From positions 1 through 64,000 of the forward strand of contig JAVTVY010037024.1 of NCBI GenBank assembly GCA_036873755.1: a stretch of 64,000 nucleotides of DNA, written 5' to 3'. This document shows, piece after piece, positions 1-11,115 of the stretch. This DNA is from Hanleya hanleyi. Lineage: Eukaryota > Mollusca > Polyplacophora > Lepidopleurida > Hanleyidae. Below the pieces are notes generated by a model. It was given only the letters and a program-made list of their open reading frames with translations, made no database searches and was not told the origin of the DNA. Every line of letters begins with the position of its first letter. The first letter of the stretch is position 1. A program made the translations under genes and the position numbers.

Positions 1-1345
1 TACGATCATACGATGATACGATGGTACGATGGTACGATGAAAACAAAATCAATCAATACAATTTATTTGCGCATGACTTTCGTTTGATGAAGTAAATGGA
101 GGGAAATGCGTACCTATTTCGAAATGTTCGAATCAAGGGAGATAACCAGGAATTGGGGCCAACAGATTTGTCAGAGATGTCTTCATTGCGTCCAATTGGC
201 AGCACGATGATACGATGGTACGATGGCACGATGGTACGATGATACGATAGTACGATGACACGATGGTACGATGATACGATGGTACGATGGTACGATGATA
301 CGGGGGCACGATGGTACGATGACACGATGGTACGATGAAAACAATTAAACATCAATCAATATAATATATTTGCGCATGACTTTCGTTTGATCAAGTAACT
401 GGATGGAAATTCGTACCTATTTCGAAATGTTCGAATCAGGGGAGATAACCAGGAATTGGGCCAACAGAGTTGCCAGAGTTCTCTTCATTGCGTCCAATTT
501 GCAGCACGATGATACGATGGTACGACGACACGATGGTACGATGATACGATGGTACGGTGATACGATGGCACGATGGTACGATGGCACGATGTTACGATGA
601 AAACAATTAAAAATCAATCAATATAATTTATTTGCGCATGACTTTCGTTTGATCAAGTAACTGGAGTGAAATTCATACCTATTTCGAAATGTTCGAATAA
701 GGGGAGATAACCAGGAATTGGACCAACAGAGTTGGCAGACGTCTTCATTGCGTCCAATTGGCAGCACAATGATACGATGGTACGATGCTACGATGGTACG
801 ATGACACGATAGTACGATGGTACGATGATACGATGGTACGGTGGCACGATGGTACGATGATACGATAGTACGATGAAAACAATTAAAAACCAATCAATAT
901 AACCTATTTGCGCAGGATTTTCGTTTGATCAAGCGACTTGAGCAACTCCTCCGAAGCGCGATGGTACGATGATACGATGGTACGATGATACGCTGGTACG
1001 GTGGCACGATGGTACGATGTCACAATGGTACGATGGTACAATGATACGATGGTACGATGAAAACAATTAAAAATCAATCAATATAATTTATTTGCGGATG
1101 ACTTTCGTTTGATCAAGCGACTCGAGCAACTCTTCCGAAGCGCGATGGTACGATGGCACGATGATACGATGGTACGATGATACGATGCGATGGTACGATG
1201 TTACGATGGAGGAATTTCCATCGTACCATCGCATCGTGCCATCGTATCATCGCATCGTACCATCGTACCATCCCATCGCGCCATCGTTACCATCACATCG
1301 TACCACCGCGCCAGTAAAAAATAGGGCGATGGTACGATGATATGA
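1..1345. repeat. Octamer satellite (NYACGATG)n in a ~185-300 bp higher-order pattern
   Basis: Runs of an 8-bp unit (GTACGATG, ATACGATG, GCACGATG, ACACGATG) alternate with a unique block that begins GAAAACAATTAAAAATCAA and contains TTTGCGCATGACTTTCG. The block recurs near 39, 337, 599, 874 and 1059, giving spacings of about 298, 262, 275 and 185 bp. From about 1205 to 1312 the octamers are in the opposite orientation (CATCGTAC). The array starts at the window edge, so it probably extends further left. Peptides of the type SYHRTIV come from the octamer and are not genes. Confidence 0.9.
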
Positions 1346-1446
1346 CATGACAGATATCAGCCACCATATGTAACAGCGACCCTTTTGTCTTACAAACGAT
1401 GTTAGAAGAAAACACCGAGGCTGCTACCCAATGATTTGACGAGAAA

Positions 1447-2175
1447 GAGATGGCTGCAAACCCGGGCAGATTTCAGTCCAATGTGATGTGTGCAAATAGA
1501 AATGACAGATTCAGTCTTACATTGATGCTCGTGGTCATCTGATAAAATCTGAAGATCACGCTAAACTATTGGGCATAGATTTCGACCACAAGCGAAATTT
1601 CAATCTATATATCTGGTATTTCTGAAAAAGCTGCAAGACAAATTAATGTATTAAAACGCCTTAGCCGGTTATTGGATCTTAACTCACGACTCACTATTTT
1701 TAGAAGCTTTGTATTATCTACTTTTAATTACTGCCTCGTTGTATGGATGTTCTGTGCTAAGGCTTCAAGCAAGAAATTATAAAACCTGCAAAAGGCGGGT
1801 CTTAGATTTGCTTTTAATGATTACGTGTCCTCGTATGAGGAACTCTCAGATCGGTCTTGTCTACCGTCACTTGAAGTTTCCCGCCTCCGTATGGTCGCGA
1901 TTGAGGTATTTAAAACCTTAAAAGATCTCAGCCCAAAATACATGTCGGACCTCTTCGTGATCAATCCATGTTCCAGTCATAGATATGGCCAACAAGTGAC
2001 AGTCTCCGGGTTTAACGGGTAACTTACGGAAAGAATTCTTTTAGATATATGGGTACAGTCATCTGGAACCATCTTCCTAAATCTTTCAAAAAACGCTGTC
2101 AAACTTACGGAATTTAAAACCCTCATAAAAACCTGGAATGGGGATTCGGGCTGTAAATCCAATATGTGCAAATAA
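1447..2175 (+). pseudogene. Decayed LINE reverse-transcriptase 3' end (CR1/Jockey-like)
   Basis: Split over several frames, this reads as the segment downstream of the catalytic core of a non-LTR reverse transcriptase. NPGRFQ lies near 1460, AKLLGIDFD near 1560, KAARQINVLKRLSRLL then FNYCLVVW near 1630-1750, and LRFAFNDYVSSYEEL to SPKYMSDL near 1805-1950. The end reads VIWNHLPKSF, then FKTLIKTWNG and a C-terminal C/C pair. A TAA at 1780-1782 is in frame and at least three frameshifts are needed. The terminal stop is TAA 2173-2175. The element is 5'-truncated. The CR1-like clade is inferred from the C-terminal pattern only. Confidence 0.8.
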
Positions 2176-2329
2176 GAGATATGTTTTAATGTTAGTTTTA
2201 ATGTGTATTGTTTGTTTTTTAAATTTTATGTCGGTGAATAGCCTTGGGCTAATGTTTTGCTGTATATCTGAACGACTGTAAATATACATTGACTTACTGT
2301 CTAAACATTGTGTAAGGACGTATACATAC

Positions 2330-2507
2330 CTTCTGATTCCGTAAAGTTGAATGTAATCTTCAGCGGGACAGCGTAAACGTTAAACGAAATACAATTAAGA
2401 ATACTACACGATTGACAATGGACTTTGCATGTGTGAAGGTGTTCCAAATTGAAGAGCACGGCTGTGAAGATAACCAGAATAAATGTTGACGATATCATTG
2501 TGAACAA
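2330..2507 (-). CDS. Putative first coding exon: signal peptide and short extracellular segment (paralogue of 20320-20461)
   Basis: A minus-strand ATG at 2507 opens 59 codons plus one base and ends at a good donor (AAG|GTATGTA; intron begins at 2329). The first 20 residues are hydrophobic (ISSTFILVIFTAVLF), as in a signal peptide. The exon ends FNVYAVPLKITFNFTESE, with a possible N-glycosylation site (NFT). The same C-terminal segment, the same donor and the same phase 1 occur at 20320-20461 on the plus strand, which supports a real exon of a duplicated gene. I do not recognise the family and cannot locate exon 2. The neighbouring LINE remnant at 1447-2175 would lie within its first intron. 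Confidence 0.5.
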
Positions 2508-4339
2508 AATATTGGAAAGAAAGACAGTTTTGTTATGATTATACTATTATCATCAGTTTACGATAAATCAATACTGTTGACATAGATGTATAAATAGCTC
2601 TTTTTTGCGTTTATCATTTAATGTTTGCAGTAAATGTTATTTCCTGTTAAATTTCGTAGCCAGAAGGGTACGATAAATTGAGGCAGTTTTAATCTTATTG
2701 TTGTTGGGCTGTATTGTGGGCTTCGCGACCTCTGTGTACAATGCACTGCCGCAAGTGTTTTACAGGCAAGGCCTTGGTGTAAGACCTCCCATTGAAAAGG
2801 TAATATCCTGGACAAAAGATTGACAATACAACTTGCAGCACATCCTTTGTCAATTATATTTCGTGAGTCTTACACCAAATCGTTTTAGTTTTAGCTAAAA
2901 ACCCAGGTCAAGGTTAGTAACTATCTTCTACAGCTGTGACGGTGTAAAATTCGGTTTTCGTATTACATGAAGGACGACCTGGTGACGAAAACTTCCACAA
3001 CCTGTTTGACTGGTCCGTAACTCTCACGTTATCGTTACAAAGACATGAAAATTACATATCCCTATGTCCATACGCATGATCTCACACCAGACCCATAATT
3101 AACGGAATATCTGGCCGAAATTCACGTTTACCGGTATACATTTCACTTGCATCGACACATATATGTAAGGCAGTAAATTAATGCATTGCCATATACAGAC
3201 GCGTCACATTTTGACAGCTTAGGCTGCAATCAACGCTCAGCAGGCGACAACCAAAGAATAGCCCTACATTTACGGCAGTTCCTGTTATAATGTATGCATA
3301 GAAGAATACGCCACAGGGCTGGAGTGATTTATTGAACGATGGAGGAGATATTATTTATGGACGTACGACAAAATATTGCTACTTCTCTCGCTGTGCGAGG
3401 GGAAATTCTAATGTATTGCTGTGTACTTTTATTGTATACACTTCTTGACTGGTTCGGATTGATTGAAAAAAATGGATCTACAGCCGAGAAATGTTTACTT
3501 TCAACACAGGAGCCGCCGTCCTGCTGAACTCGAGAAGCATGGGCGACAACTCTGGTTCTTCCCATCTTTGCACAGTCGTCCTTTGAAACTATCCGTAGAG
3601 GGGAATGTCCGAGTAACTCTCCATTCCTTAAAAATAATGGGGCCGAGGCCCAGACCTACCCACTCACCAAGGCCTTGGTTTTTAACGCCGATACATGTTG
3701 TCGTGACGATGATGTCACGATAATGTGTCATTTAAGAAGACATGCAGTTAACATTGTAAATGATGAACTCTGAATTACGCTCGCTGATTCTGCCTGGTGC
3801 GCTTGGTCTTACATGTAGGACATTGTGCATATGCCAGTAACTCGAACTGTTTATGGTTGAATATCGACAGATTAGTCGTTTCCGACCTGGTGTGATTCCA
3901 CCTCGACCAGTCATGCCTATGGGATGGGAGACAACCCCGTTCGAACTCTCAACTCGTAATATGCAAATCACTCATCCCATCACTAAAGTGATCTGTTTAT
4001 CTGCCATGTATATAAACGTTTCACAAGCATACTATCATAGAGGAACACGAGTCCCTCTGGATAGTGTGTTTCTCTTGAAGCTCGTACAGGCTCTAGCTAC
4101 CTTAACTCTCCATTCCGTAGAAAGCCAAGTTCGAGCAACTCTCCATTCCTTAAAAATAATGGAGCTTTGGGACAATAGAGTGACGTCACAAGTGTGCTTT
4201 AAAGGGATGTATTGATTACAATTATGTAGGACGAGTGCGAGGTGGGGTGCTCTGTAATAGTTATCGCCTGAGACAGAGGGGTTCATGCAGAATGAGGGGT
4301 CCAGCAGGTGACAACCAAAGATTAGACTTATATTTGAGG
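2508..4339. other. No gene seen; scattered short repeats
   Basis: No convincing exon. A motif CAGCAGGYGACAACCAAAGA occurs at about 3238 and again at about 4300. The string CTCCATTCCTTAAAAATAATG occurs at about 3620 and 4140. Sequence at about 3890-4060 is a partial copy of dispersed family Y (see 21338-21880 and 54730-55180). Confidence 0.5.
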
Positions 4340-4928
4340 CAGTCGCTATGGTGGCTGATAGCTGCCATCGCATTCGCGCCCTCGCAACCTGTAAATTTGC
4401 AAAAATTGTAGGGGCACGAGTGGCCCAATACTGCCATGTTCGCGCATTCACGGGGTCGCGATTGCGAGAATGCGCGAACACGCGAACGAGCACCGTTCGC
4501 GCGCGACTGGTGCTCGTTCGCGCGCGAACGGTACCGTTAGCGTGTCGCGCGATCGCGCCCTTAAAAAGGGCGAGATCGCGCGACACACGAACGAGCGCCA
4601 TTCGCGCGTTCGCGTGTCGCGCGATCGCGCCCTCTTTGATGGCGCGATTGCGCGAACACGAGAAGACGCGAATGGTGCTCGTTCGCGCGCGAATTGTGCT
4701 CGTTCGCGTGTTCGCGCGCGAATGGTGCTCGTTCGCGTGTTCGCGGGATCTCGCAATCGCGACCCCGCGAATGTGCGAACGGTACCGTTCGCGTCTTCGC
4801 GTGTCGCGCGATCGCGGGGTCGAGATTGCGAGATCGCGCGAACACGCGAACGAGCACCATTCGCGCGTTCGCGCCTTCCGGTTCAGTGTTTGCGCATGTG
4901 CGGAAATTATGCCCAGGGACCATCTCAA
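4340..4928 (+). repeat. CpG-rich palindromic element, copy A
   Basis: The 589-bp unit has AT-rich ends (CAGTCGCTATGGTGGCTGAT on the left, GGGACCATCTCAA on the right). Its core of about 430 bp is made almost only of self-complementary CpG motifs such as CGCGAACGGTACCGTTCGCG and GATCGCGC-CCTTNAAGGGC-GCGATC. An inverted copy (B) lies at 5896-6354. All six frames of the core stay partly open because of the base composition; those frames are not genes. Confidence 0.85.
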
Positions 4929-5895
4929 GCAGACTATGTGTATTGAATCTTGGAACTACAAAATTAGATTATTGTGTTACGTTAACGTTATTAGCCTATT
5001 TCAGCTCACAATAATCAAATATGTATAGTTTGCATATCGTATTAATTGTTTTACTTGCTCGAATTATATTTTCGTCGTGAAAGTCTGCCTGTTGGCGATG
5101 AAATCCGATTCCGGTTTGTCACTGGCCCGTTTCAAACTCTTAAACCATATCTGTCGCGCGATATTGTAAGTTCATTGAAAGATCCACTGTCACAATGAGC
5201 GACTACACGTCACTGGCCACAGGAGGAGCCACCCTCTCTCGTATGCTTTTCAGATTGTCTGGTTCTCTGTCCCCTTCTTTACTAGTGAGAGTTGTACTAA
5301 AATGTAACCTTCAAACTTGAAGTTACGTGAACCTGAGTTTCGCCTTGCATACAATACCAGTGCTGTATTGTCCCGTTTAGTCTTCCTTATAATGAACTCA
5401 CTCATTTTATGAACATTTTATTTCACGGTGTTATCTTGAAACCATACAGGATTATTCTCTGACACATCGACAGGGTGAAAGAGGTAGAAGTTCTTAATTG
5501 TTCTATGCTATATTCCATTACAGTTTAGTTATTATCGCCTTAACAGAGCTGATCACAGAATATTTTTACAGCGGATTCACTAACCAAGAAATAATCACCA
5601 TTCTTGCGGTAGAGATTATTATAAGGTTTTGTTTTTATATTGCATTATATCCCATGCTATACAACTTCATTTGTATTTGTAAGCTGAGAATCAGTCATCA
5701 AATAAATGCGGATTGTCTTATATGTGGACAACAATCTTAGAGAAATAAAGTCAAGCAATGTGTATAAAACTACAGTTTCATATATATGATAGGCCTACAT
5801 ACAGTAAGCAAAACTACACGTCTGATTATTGATCAGAATATAGGCTATCAATCTAATCCCAATGTAATAAAACAAACAATTTCAATTGTTCTGTT
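4929..5895. other. Spacer between the two CpG palindromic elements
   Basis: AT-rich DNA. A reading frame at 5498-5740 (80 codons, plus) encodes several hydrophobic stretches (SLVIIALTEL, ILAVEIIIRFCFYIAL) and follows a possible acceptor (TTCCATTACAG). I do not recognise it, and AT-rich DNA readily gives such frames, so it is not called a gene. Confidence 0.4.
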
Positions 5896-6354
5896 TTGAG
5901 ATGGTCCCTGAACATGCGCAAACACTTTTTGAGCCGGAAGGCGCGAAGGCGCGAATGGTACCGTTCGCGTGTCGCGCGATCGCGCCCTTCAAGAGGGCGC
6001 GATTGCGCGAACACACGAACACGCGAACGGTACCGTTCGCGCGCGACTGGTGCTCGTTCGCGTTTTCTCGCAATCGCGACCCCGCGAATGCACGAACGGT
6101 ACCGTTCGCGTGTTCACGTGTCGCGCGATCGCGCCCTTCAAGAGGGCGCGATTGCGAGAACACGCGAACACGCAAACGAGCACCAGTCGCGCGCGAACGG
6201 TGCTCGTTCGCGTGTTCGCGCATTCTCGCAATCGCGACCCCGCGAATGCGCGAACATGGCAGTATTGAGCCACTCGCGCCCCTACAATTTTTGCAAATTT
6301 ACAGGCCGCGAGGGCGCGAATGCGATGGCAGCTATCAGCCACCATAAGTCGCTG
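5896..6354 (-). repeat. CpG-rich palindromic element, copy B (inverted)
   Basis: This is the reverse complement of copy A: it starts TTGAGATGGTCCCTGAAC and ends in ATCAGCCACCATAAGTCGCTG. The core again consists of CGCGAACGGTACCGTTCGCG-type palindromes and the 26-bp palindrome centred on CCCTTCAAGAGGG, which appears twice. It is about 130 bp shorter than copy A, so the core motif number varies. Confidence 0.85.
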
Positions 6355-6618
6355 GTTTAATGTATGTATATCAGAAGGCATATAGTATAACGCTCAAAAA
6401 AGAAATTGTGACCGGACTCAGAGAAACTACAGCAAGAATGTACGACCACGATGACGCTGGTGTCACTCAACAGGAAGGTATTTCACTGGCATCAAAATAA
6501 CCCAAAGTGTGAAATTTACATGGCGTATTTCCATGCAGATCCTATAACGATAGCTTGTCACTCCAATAATGGAAAGCAATTTTGTTTTTTGACTGACATT
6601 TATCAAAGCTGACTTGTG

Positions 6619-6782
6619 ATTTAGTGGAGCTCAATTTATATACTGGCCTTGAGTTTGTGTTTCTCGAAATTTCTCTTGAAAGTTCGATATGAAAAGGCCT
6701 ATTTAGTGGAGCTCAATTTATATACTGGCCTTGAGCCTGTATTTTCGAAGTTTCTCTTGAAAGTTCTATATGAAAAGGCTTA
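6619..6782 (+). repeat. Two tandem copies of an 82-bp unit
   Basis: AGTGGAGCTCAATTTATATA recurs at 6623 and 6705, and each copy runs through CTCTTGAAAGTTC and TATGAAAAGGC. A few substitutions separate the copies. No coding potential. Confidence 0.85.
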
Positions 6783-7084
6783 TTTTCTTTTGTATCATTT
6801 TCATACAAGTTGTCTCCCATCTCACACTTCAACGCACATTGTTCTTTCAATAATTAATCTTAAAATGTTTGATACATCACTTGAACATCGGGTACGGGTT
6901 AGTAAATTATTTTAACACTCACTCACTTATTTCTACATGAACGCCTGCTAATTCGTGAAGGCGATTCCCACGGAAGAATGCCCGATGTCAGACAAAGAAA
7001 TCAGTGTGTGTCTGAAACAAGGGAGGTGTTCATGTCAAATATAACCCCGGATTTGATCGGCATGAACACCGGGTTCTTGCTACG

Positions 7085-7315
7085 TGAACACCTAAGCACA
7101 AGTGAAACCCATTGTGGGCCGGGTCATTACGGCAAAAGAAAAACCCCGGTTACACAATAGAGTCAGTGTGTAATGTAAAGGATCAACCCGGTTTATTTGC
7201 CATCGGGTGAGGTGTTCTTCTGAAAGAACACGGGAGCACATGCAAAGTCCATTGTCAACCGGGTGATTCCAGAAAAAGAATCCCTCGTGTTGCACAATAG
7301 AGCCAGTGTGTAAAC
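7085..7315 (+). repeat. Diverged direct duplication of about 88 bp, ~143 bp apart
   Basis: Two blocks (about 7085-7173 and 7228-7315) share the order GAACAC, AGCACA, CCATTGT, CCGGGT, AAAAGAA, and then CACAATAGAG-CAGTGTGTAA. Confidence 0.7.
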
Positions 7316-7424
7316 AAATACAATGGATACCCTGCAAGTAGGAACTTCAGTATATTTTAACGGCAGAAAATGTATAATCGCAGATATTTACAAACCAGTT
7401 GGGACATACTTGTGTACACAATAA

Positions 7425-7607
7425 AAAAACAGATCAAGAGGAGAAAAAAGACGTCCTTTCAGGTATGAATTATCTAGAGAAGCGGAGATCGGAAAGTTCA
7501 TGAGAGACGCAGATGATGAATCTCTTCTTGCTGTTTTAAATGAGACACAACGCAAGTATGATCAGCTGAACAAAGTTAGTTTTTCTCCGCTGGCGATGAG
7601 AAATTAA
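7425..7607 (+). pseudogene. Coding-like fragment, family not recognised
   Basis: From a TAA at 7422-7424 to a TAA at 7605-7607 there are 60 open codons with a charged, protein-like composition (REAEIGKFMRDADDESLL, then VLNETQRKYDQLNK). There is no start codon at the left end, so it would be the end of a longer frame or an exon. It lies 115 bp upstream of the tyrosine-recombinase remnant in the same orientation and could belong to the same element, but no known domain is visible. Confidence 0.3.
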
Positions 7608-7721
7608 GAGACCTGGCTAACAAACGAAATGAGCCAGGGGCCGACAGGCAAACGAAATAGGAAATACGGATATTTAAAGGTATCAAATTCGTTTTATATT
7701 ATAATCAAGTCTTATAAATAA

Positions 7722-7940
7722 ATGCATCTAAAGATTACCCGTTACACCAACCATTGCTTGAGATCAACAACTGCCACGGTTCTGCTTGAGGTGGGTATGT
7801 CTATCATTGATGTGATGTCGGTTACAGGCCACAGAAATTACAAACGACATCAGATGTTTGTAATTTCACATCTGTTCCACAGTTATCACATCTTGGCGGG
7901 TTATTTTTCCAAAATGCCAATGTTTCCACTGGCACCGTGA
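7722..7940 (+). pseudogene. Crypton-like tyrosine recombinase, C-terminal fragment
   Basis: The 72-codon frame begins ITRYTNHCLRSTTATVLLEV, then GMSIIDVMSVTGHRN. This matches the C-terminal catalytic block of tyrosine recombinases of the Crypton type found in animals: H-x-x-R (NHCLR, residues 11-15) followed about 22 residues later by TGH. The usual nucleophilic tyrosine after GH (a SL-SY segment) is not found; after GHRNYKR the sequence loses the pattern. The N-terminal part with the first catalytic arginine is absent. It is therefore a truncated, inactive relic. The family assignment comes from motif recognition only. Confidence 0.6.
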
Positions 7941-8280
7941 ACATAAATTTCCTTCCTAGTTAAATAAATACTGCCAACATTTTTCATTGTTTAAGAAAAA
8001 GCTGTAAATTAATATTTATTAAAGACGCAAATTTCTCTCTCAAGTTTTAACGGTTGGCTCCATCGTGATTGATTAAGAATGCCGCACAAATATGTTTGTA
8101 TGCATGTATGTTTCACTGCGCCCCCTTCTGAGAGACCACATAAACTCATCCATTGATATTGACACCCTGCCAACTGAGGCGGACGGCACATTTCAACAAA
8201 GGGAAGAAAAGTTTACCATATTTTTCAATCTTTCATTGTAATCTTTGTTGATAATAAAGTTGAGGAGTGCAATAGAATAG

Positions 8281-8481
8281 AAATAATGTTTTCATAAGCG
8301 TGCTAAATCGTTAGTTTACGCACTGCTAGTGAGGGAAGGTTTATAAATTTTAGGGCGCGGGCTTCGCCCTTGCCCTAAAATATAAACTTTCCGCGGGCTT
8401 CGCCCTTGCCCGAAAATATAAACTTTCCCACACTAACCGCGCGTAAATTAACGATTTAGCACGCTTATGAAAACATTATTT
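8281..8481. mobile_element. Fold-back (MITE-like) element with an internal 36-bp tandem repeat
   Basis: The left arm AATAATGTTTTCATAAGCGT at 8281 and the right arm ACGCTTATGAAAACATTATT ending at 8481 are inverted repeats of about 42 bp. Between them CGCGGGCTTCGCCCTTGCCC with its AT-rich tail occurs twice (8356 and 8392, period 36); each copy itself folds (GGGC-TTC-GCCC). No reading frame. Confidence 0.75.
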
Positions 8482-8486
8482 CTTAA

Positions 8487-8590
8487 CTTTATCATGCAGT
8501 TTTTGCGGAGAAATTGCATAAATAAAAAATTCGGAAAATCCGACCGAAAAATCGACCAAAAAATGCCGTTTTGGAAAATGACGTCACTGT
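8487..8590 (+). repeat. Left direct repeat flanking the giant palindrome
   Basis: TTTATCATGCA, GCGGAGAAATTGCATAAATA and ATGCCGTTTT-GAAAATGACGT occur in the same order and orientation at 19932-20041, on the other side of the palindrome. Because the two are direct, they are not part of its arms. Confidence 0.75.
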
Positions 8591-8930
8591 GACATCATCA
8601 AAGCAGCTATCTTGGATTTTTTTAGCTGATTCTGACTTGGGCAGTGCCCATCTTAACCCTACCTGGCCTGGGGGGGTCAAAATGACACCCCCCTACCAAA
8701 CTTTCTGTGCTATCTCCGAAACGACAAAAAATGAAGCGCTGAAATCCGTGAATTTATAGTTTATCATATTGGGCTCATTTTGAACCTACTTGCATAACCC
8801 CCGACTAGAGGATCATGGGGAAATTTAAGATGGCGGTCACGTGGGGTAAAAGAAAAGTGATGTTTTTGTCAAATTTCTTCAAAATTTCTGATTTTCCGGG
8901 ATGAAAAGTGGGCAAAAACTATTTTATTTC
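8591..8930. other. No gene seen
   Basis: Non-repetitive within the window. It includes a G/C run (TGGGGGGGTC) and a GATGGCGGTCACGTG stretch. Confidence 0.5.
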
Positions 8931-9239
8931 AGTAGAGGGTGTTTGGGGGTTCTGGCCCAACGTTATATGTAATATGCCACAAAATAGTGTTTTTGTTACT
9001 TAATATGTATTGCTCCTATCTTTTTACATCATATTTTTTGTTACTTAATAAGTATTGCTCCCCGTTTTGTTACTTCATATATAATACTCCTTAAAATAGA
9101 ACAACACCTCAGTTCTATTTTAGATCATGACATCATTGGGAAGACCCCTGTTCTATTGTTATTGCCTGCTCCTTTGTTAGTTCTCGACAAGTACAGACGC
9201 GTCTATGTTGAACAATAGACAATAAACAAGGAGTGGTGA

Positions 9240-9480
9240 GTCATGCTCTACATATACTATAATGCATGTTGTTTAGCGGACAGGTCCCATCCCATAACTA
9301 AAGATCTCTCCACAAAGGTCACAGTGTTTCCGCTTTCTCTACTACTAATTCTGTCTGGACTTAAAATATGCTTTATTTACTATTCATTGTATTACTATAG
9401 TCTACCCCCGCACGGTTCAATAGTAGCTCATTTAGAGCGAGGATAGTCCAATCATGCGTACATGATATTGCTTTCTTTCT
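9240..9480 (+). repeat. Dispersed ~300-bp unit, repeated at 11250-11560 and in the right arm
   Basis: ATACTATAATGCATGTT, CATCCCATAACTAAA, CTCTCCACAAAGGT and TCCAATCATGCGTACATGAT recur at about 11300-11540. Mirror copies lie at about 17390-17700 and 19370-19610. Confidence 0.75.
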
Positions 9481-10094
9481 ATACTACTCCCCCATTTTTC
9501 CCCCTCTCGTTAAATTCAGTCTGTATTATGTTTACTATAAAGTCTGTATAATGGGACCGAGCCATGTAACCGTTTACAAGTGATTGAGGAGCATTTTGAA
9601 AATATTGAATAATTGTGCATAGTTGGAAGTCCTCTTTCGGAACATCTCTTTAGTCCCTAAAAGGGATGTTTATCATCGTTGTCGGTTAATTTACTGGTTA
9701 ATGTATTAACCGTACTGGGGCGGTAGCGGTGAGGGAGGACCACTTAGGTTGTTATTCTTGTCCACCGGTCTTGTTGGGACCCGCCTTACCTCACCGTGTG
9801 GGAAAGGTACATTGTCCGGTGACATTATATGGGGAAAACTGGTATTGTTGGAATGGTTGTAAATTACACTAAATGACTGTATCACATTTAAACATGTTTC
9901 GTGTAATTATGATGTCAAAATGAAGTCTTAATGAGACATGAACTTGATGATCATTATCAAAAATCACAGTATTTTCCCCCAAGTCACCTTGCTTCTGATA
10001 CAATCTTATATGTAATAATGCCCCGTGTTTTTGTTACTTAATATCTAATAATCCCCGTTTTGTTACTTCATATGTATAAGTCCTTTTTATCTCA

Positions 10095-10235
10095 TATGTT
10101 TGATTGATTTATTGACTTTTAAGGGCCGCTTCCCTTACGGATTTCGCGGTCCACCAAATAGATTACATAGGTATTTACATGTGTATTCTTGACTGGAATA
10201 TATTTTGTCTATACTTTATATATATCAAAAATCAC
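10095..10235 (+). repeat. SINE-like insertion between duplicated flanks (left arm; mirror at ~18680-18815)
   Basis: A segment with TTGATTTATTGACTTTTAAG, GGGCCGCTTCCCTTACGG and TTCGCGGTCCACCAAATAG sits between two near-identical CCCCGTTTTGTTACTTCATA blocks (10020-10095 and 10280-10375). I do not recognise a tRNA head. Confidence 0.4.
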
Positions 10236-10639
10236 AGTAATTTCACCCAAGTCACCTTGCTTCTGACACAATCTTATATGTAATAATGCCCAAAATAGTG
10301 TTTTTGTTACTTAATATCTAATAATCCCCGTTTTATTACGTCATATGTATTAGTCCTTTTTATCTCATATGTTTCATATGTAAGTTCTATTAAAAGAGCA
10401 TCACCTCAGGTCTATTTTTAGATTTTAACATTATATGGAAAACCCGTGTTCTATTCTTATTTCCTGCTCCTTTGTGTTTAATTCTTGACAAACGTGCCCC
10501 CGCACCTATGCAAAATATTAGTCTCCTCATCAACAAAGAGTGGTGGGTCATACTATTGTTAATACACCTGTCCCTTTGTCTTTAATTCTCGACAAGTACA
10601 GAAGCGTCTAAGCAGAACAATGCACTCCCATGAATCAGT

Positions 10640-10990
10640 TTGTGAATGTGTAAGTATATGTAGTGATTGTTAGTGATTATGTGATTGCATCAGTGATTTA
10701 GTGATTGCATCAGTGATTGTATGATTGTGTAAATGATTGCATCAGTGATTTTGTGATTGCATCAGTGATTTTGTGATTGTATCAGTGATTTTGTGACTGC
10801 ATCAGTGATTTTGTGATTGAATTCTTTGAATCAGTGATTTTGTGGAAGATTGAATGAATCCCTCATTATGCGGATTATTGAATGAATGAATGATTCTCTC
10901 ACTATGCGGATTATTGATTAAATCAGTGATTGAATCAGTGAGTAATTGTGACAGTGATTGTCTAAATGATACATTGAATCAATGTGTGTG
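10640..10990 (+). repeat. Minisatellite of ~18 bp (GTGATTGCATCAGTGATT), left arm
   Basis: Units GTGATTGCATCAGTGATTTT vary in length from 14 to 20 bp. The mirror-image array lies at about 17990-18330 in the right arm with a somewhat different copy number. Confidence 0.85.
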
Positions 10991-10999
10991 TGTGAATAA

Positions 11000-11115
11000 T
11001 TAGCCACCAATCAGAGCGCAGCTCTTCTATTGTCTAACAATGTTCACCAATCAGAGCGCAGCTCTTCTATTGTCTAAAAATATCTCCCAATCAGAGAACA
11101 GCTCTTCTAAGAACC
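11000..11115 (+). promoter_or_regulatory. Three CCAAT-box units in tandem (mirror at ~17855-17965)
   Basis: ACCAATCAGAGCGCAGCTCTTCTATTGTCTA occurs, with changes, about every 40 bp three times. CCAATCAG is the consensus NF-Y site. Single ACCAATCA sites also flank the central hairpin. Binding is inferred, not shown. Confidence 0.4.

Noticed and set aside
53..893. Overlapping frames of 65-100 codons on both strands
   Set aside because: They translate the octamer satellite into SYHRTIV-type repeats; no gene features.
1205..3000. CRISPR or bacterial features
   Set aside because: Repeat spacing, introns and LINE content are eukaryotic; no regular direct repeats with unique spacers.
4035..6381. 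Long Arg/Ala-rich frames of up to 297 codons in several frames
   Set aside because: All overlap the CpG palindromes, where CGCGAAC repeats lack stops in every frame; the same region is open on both strands.
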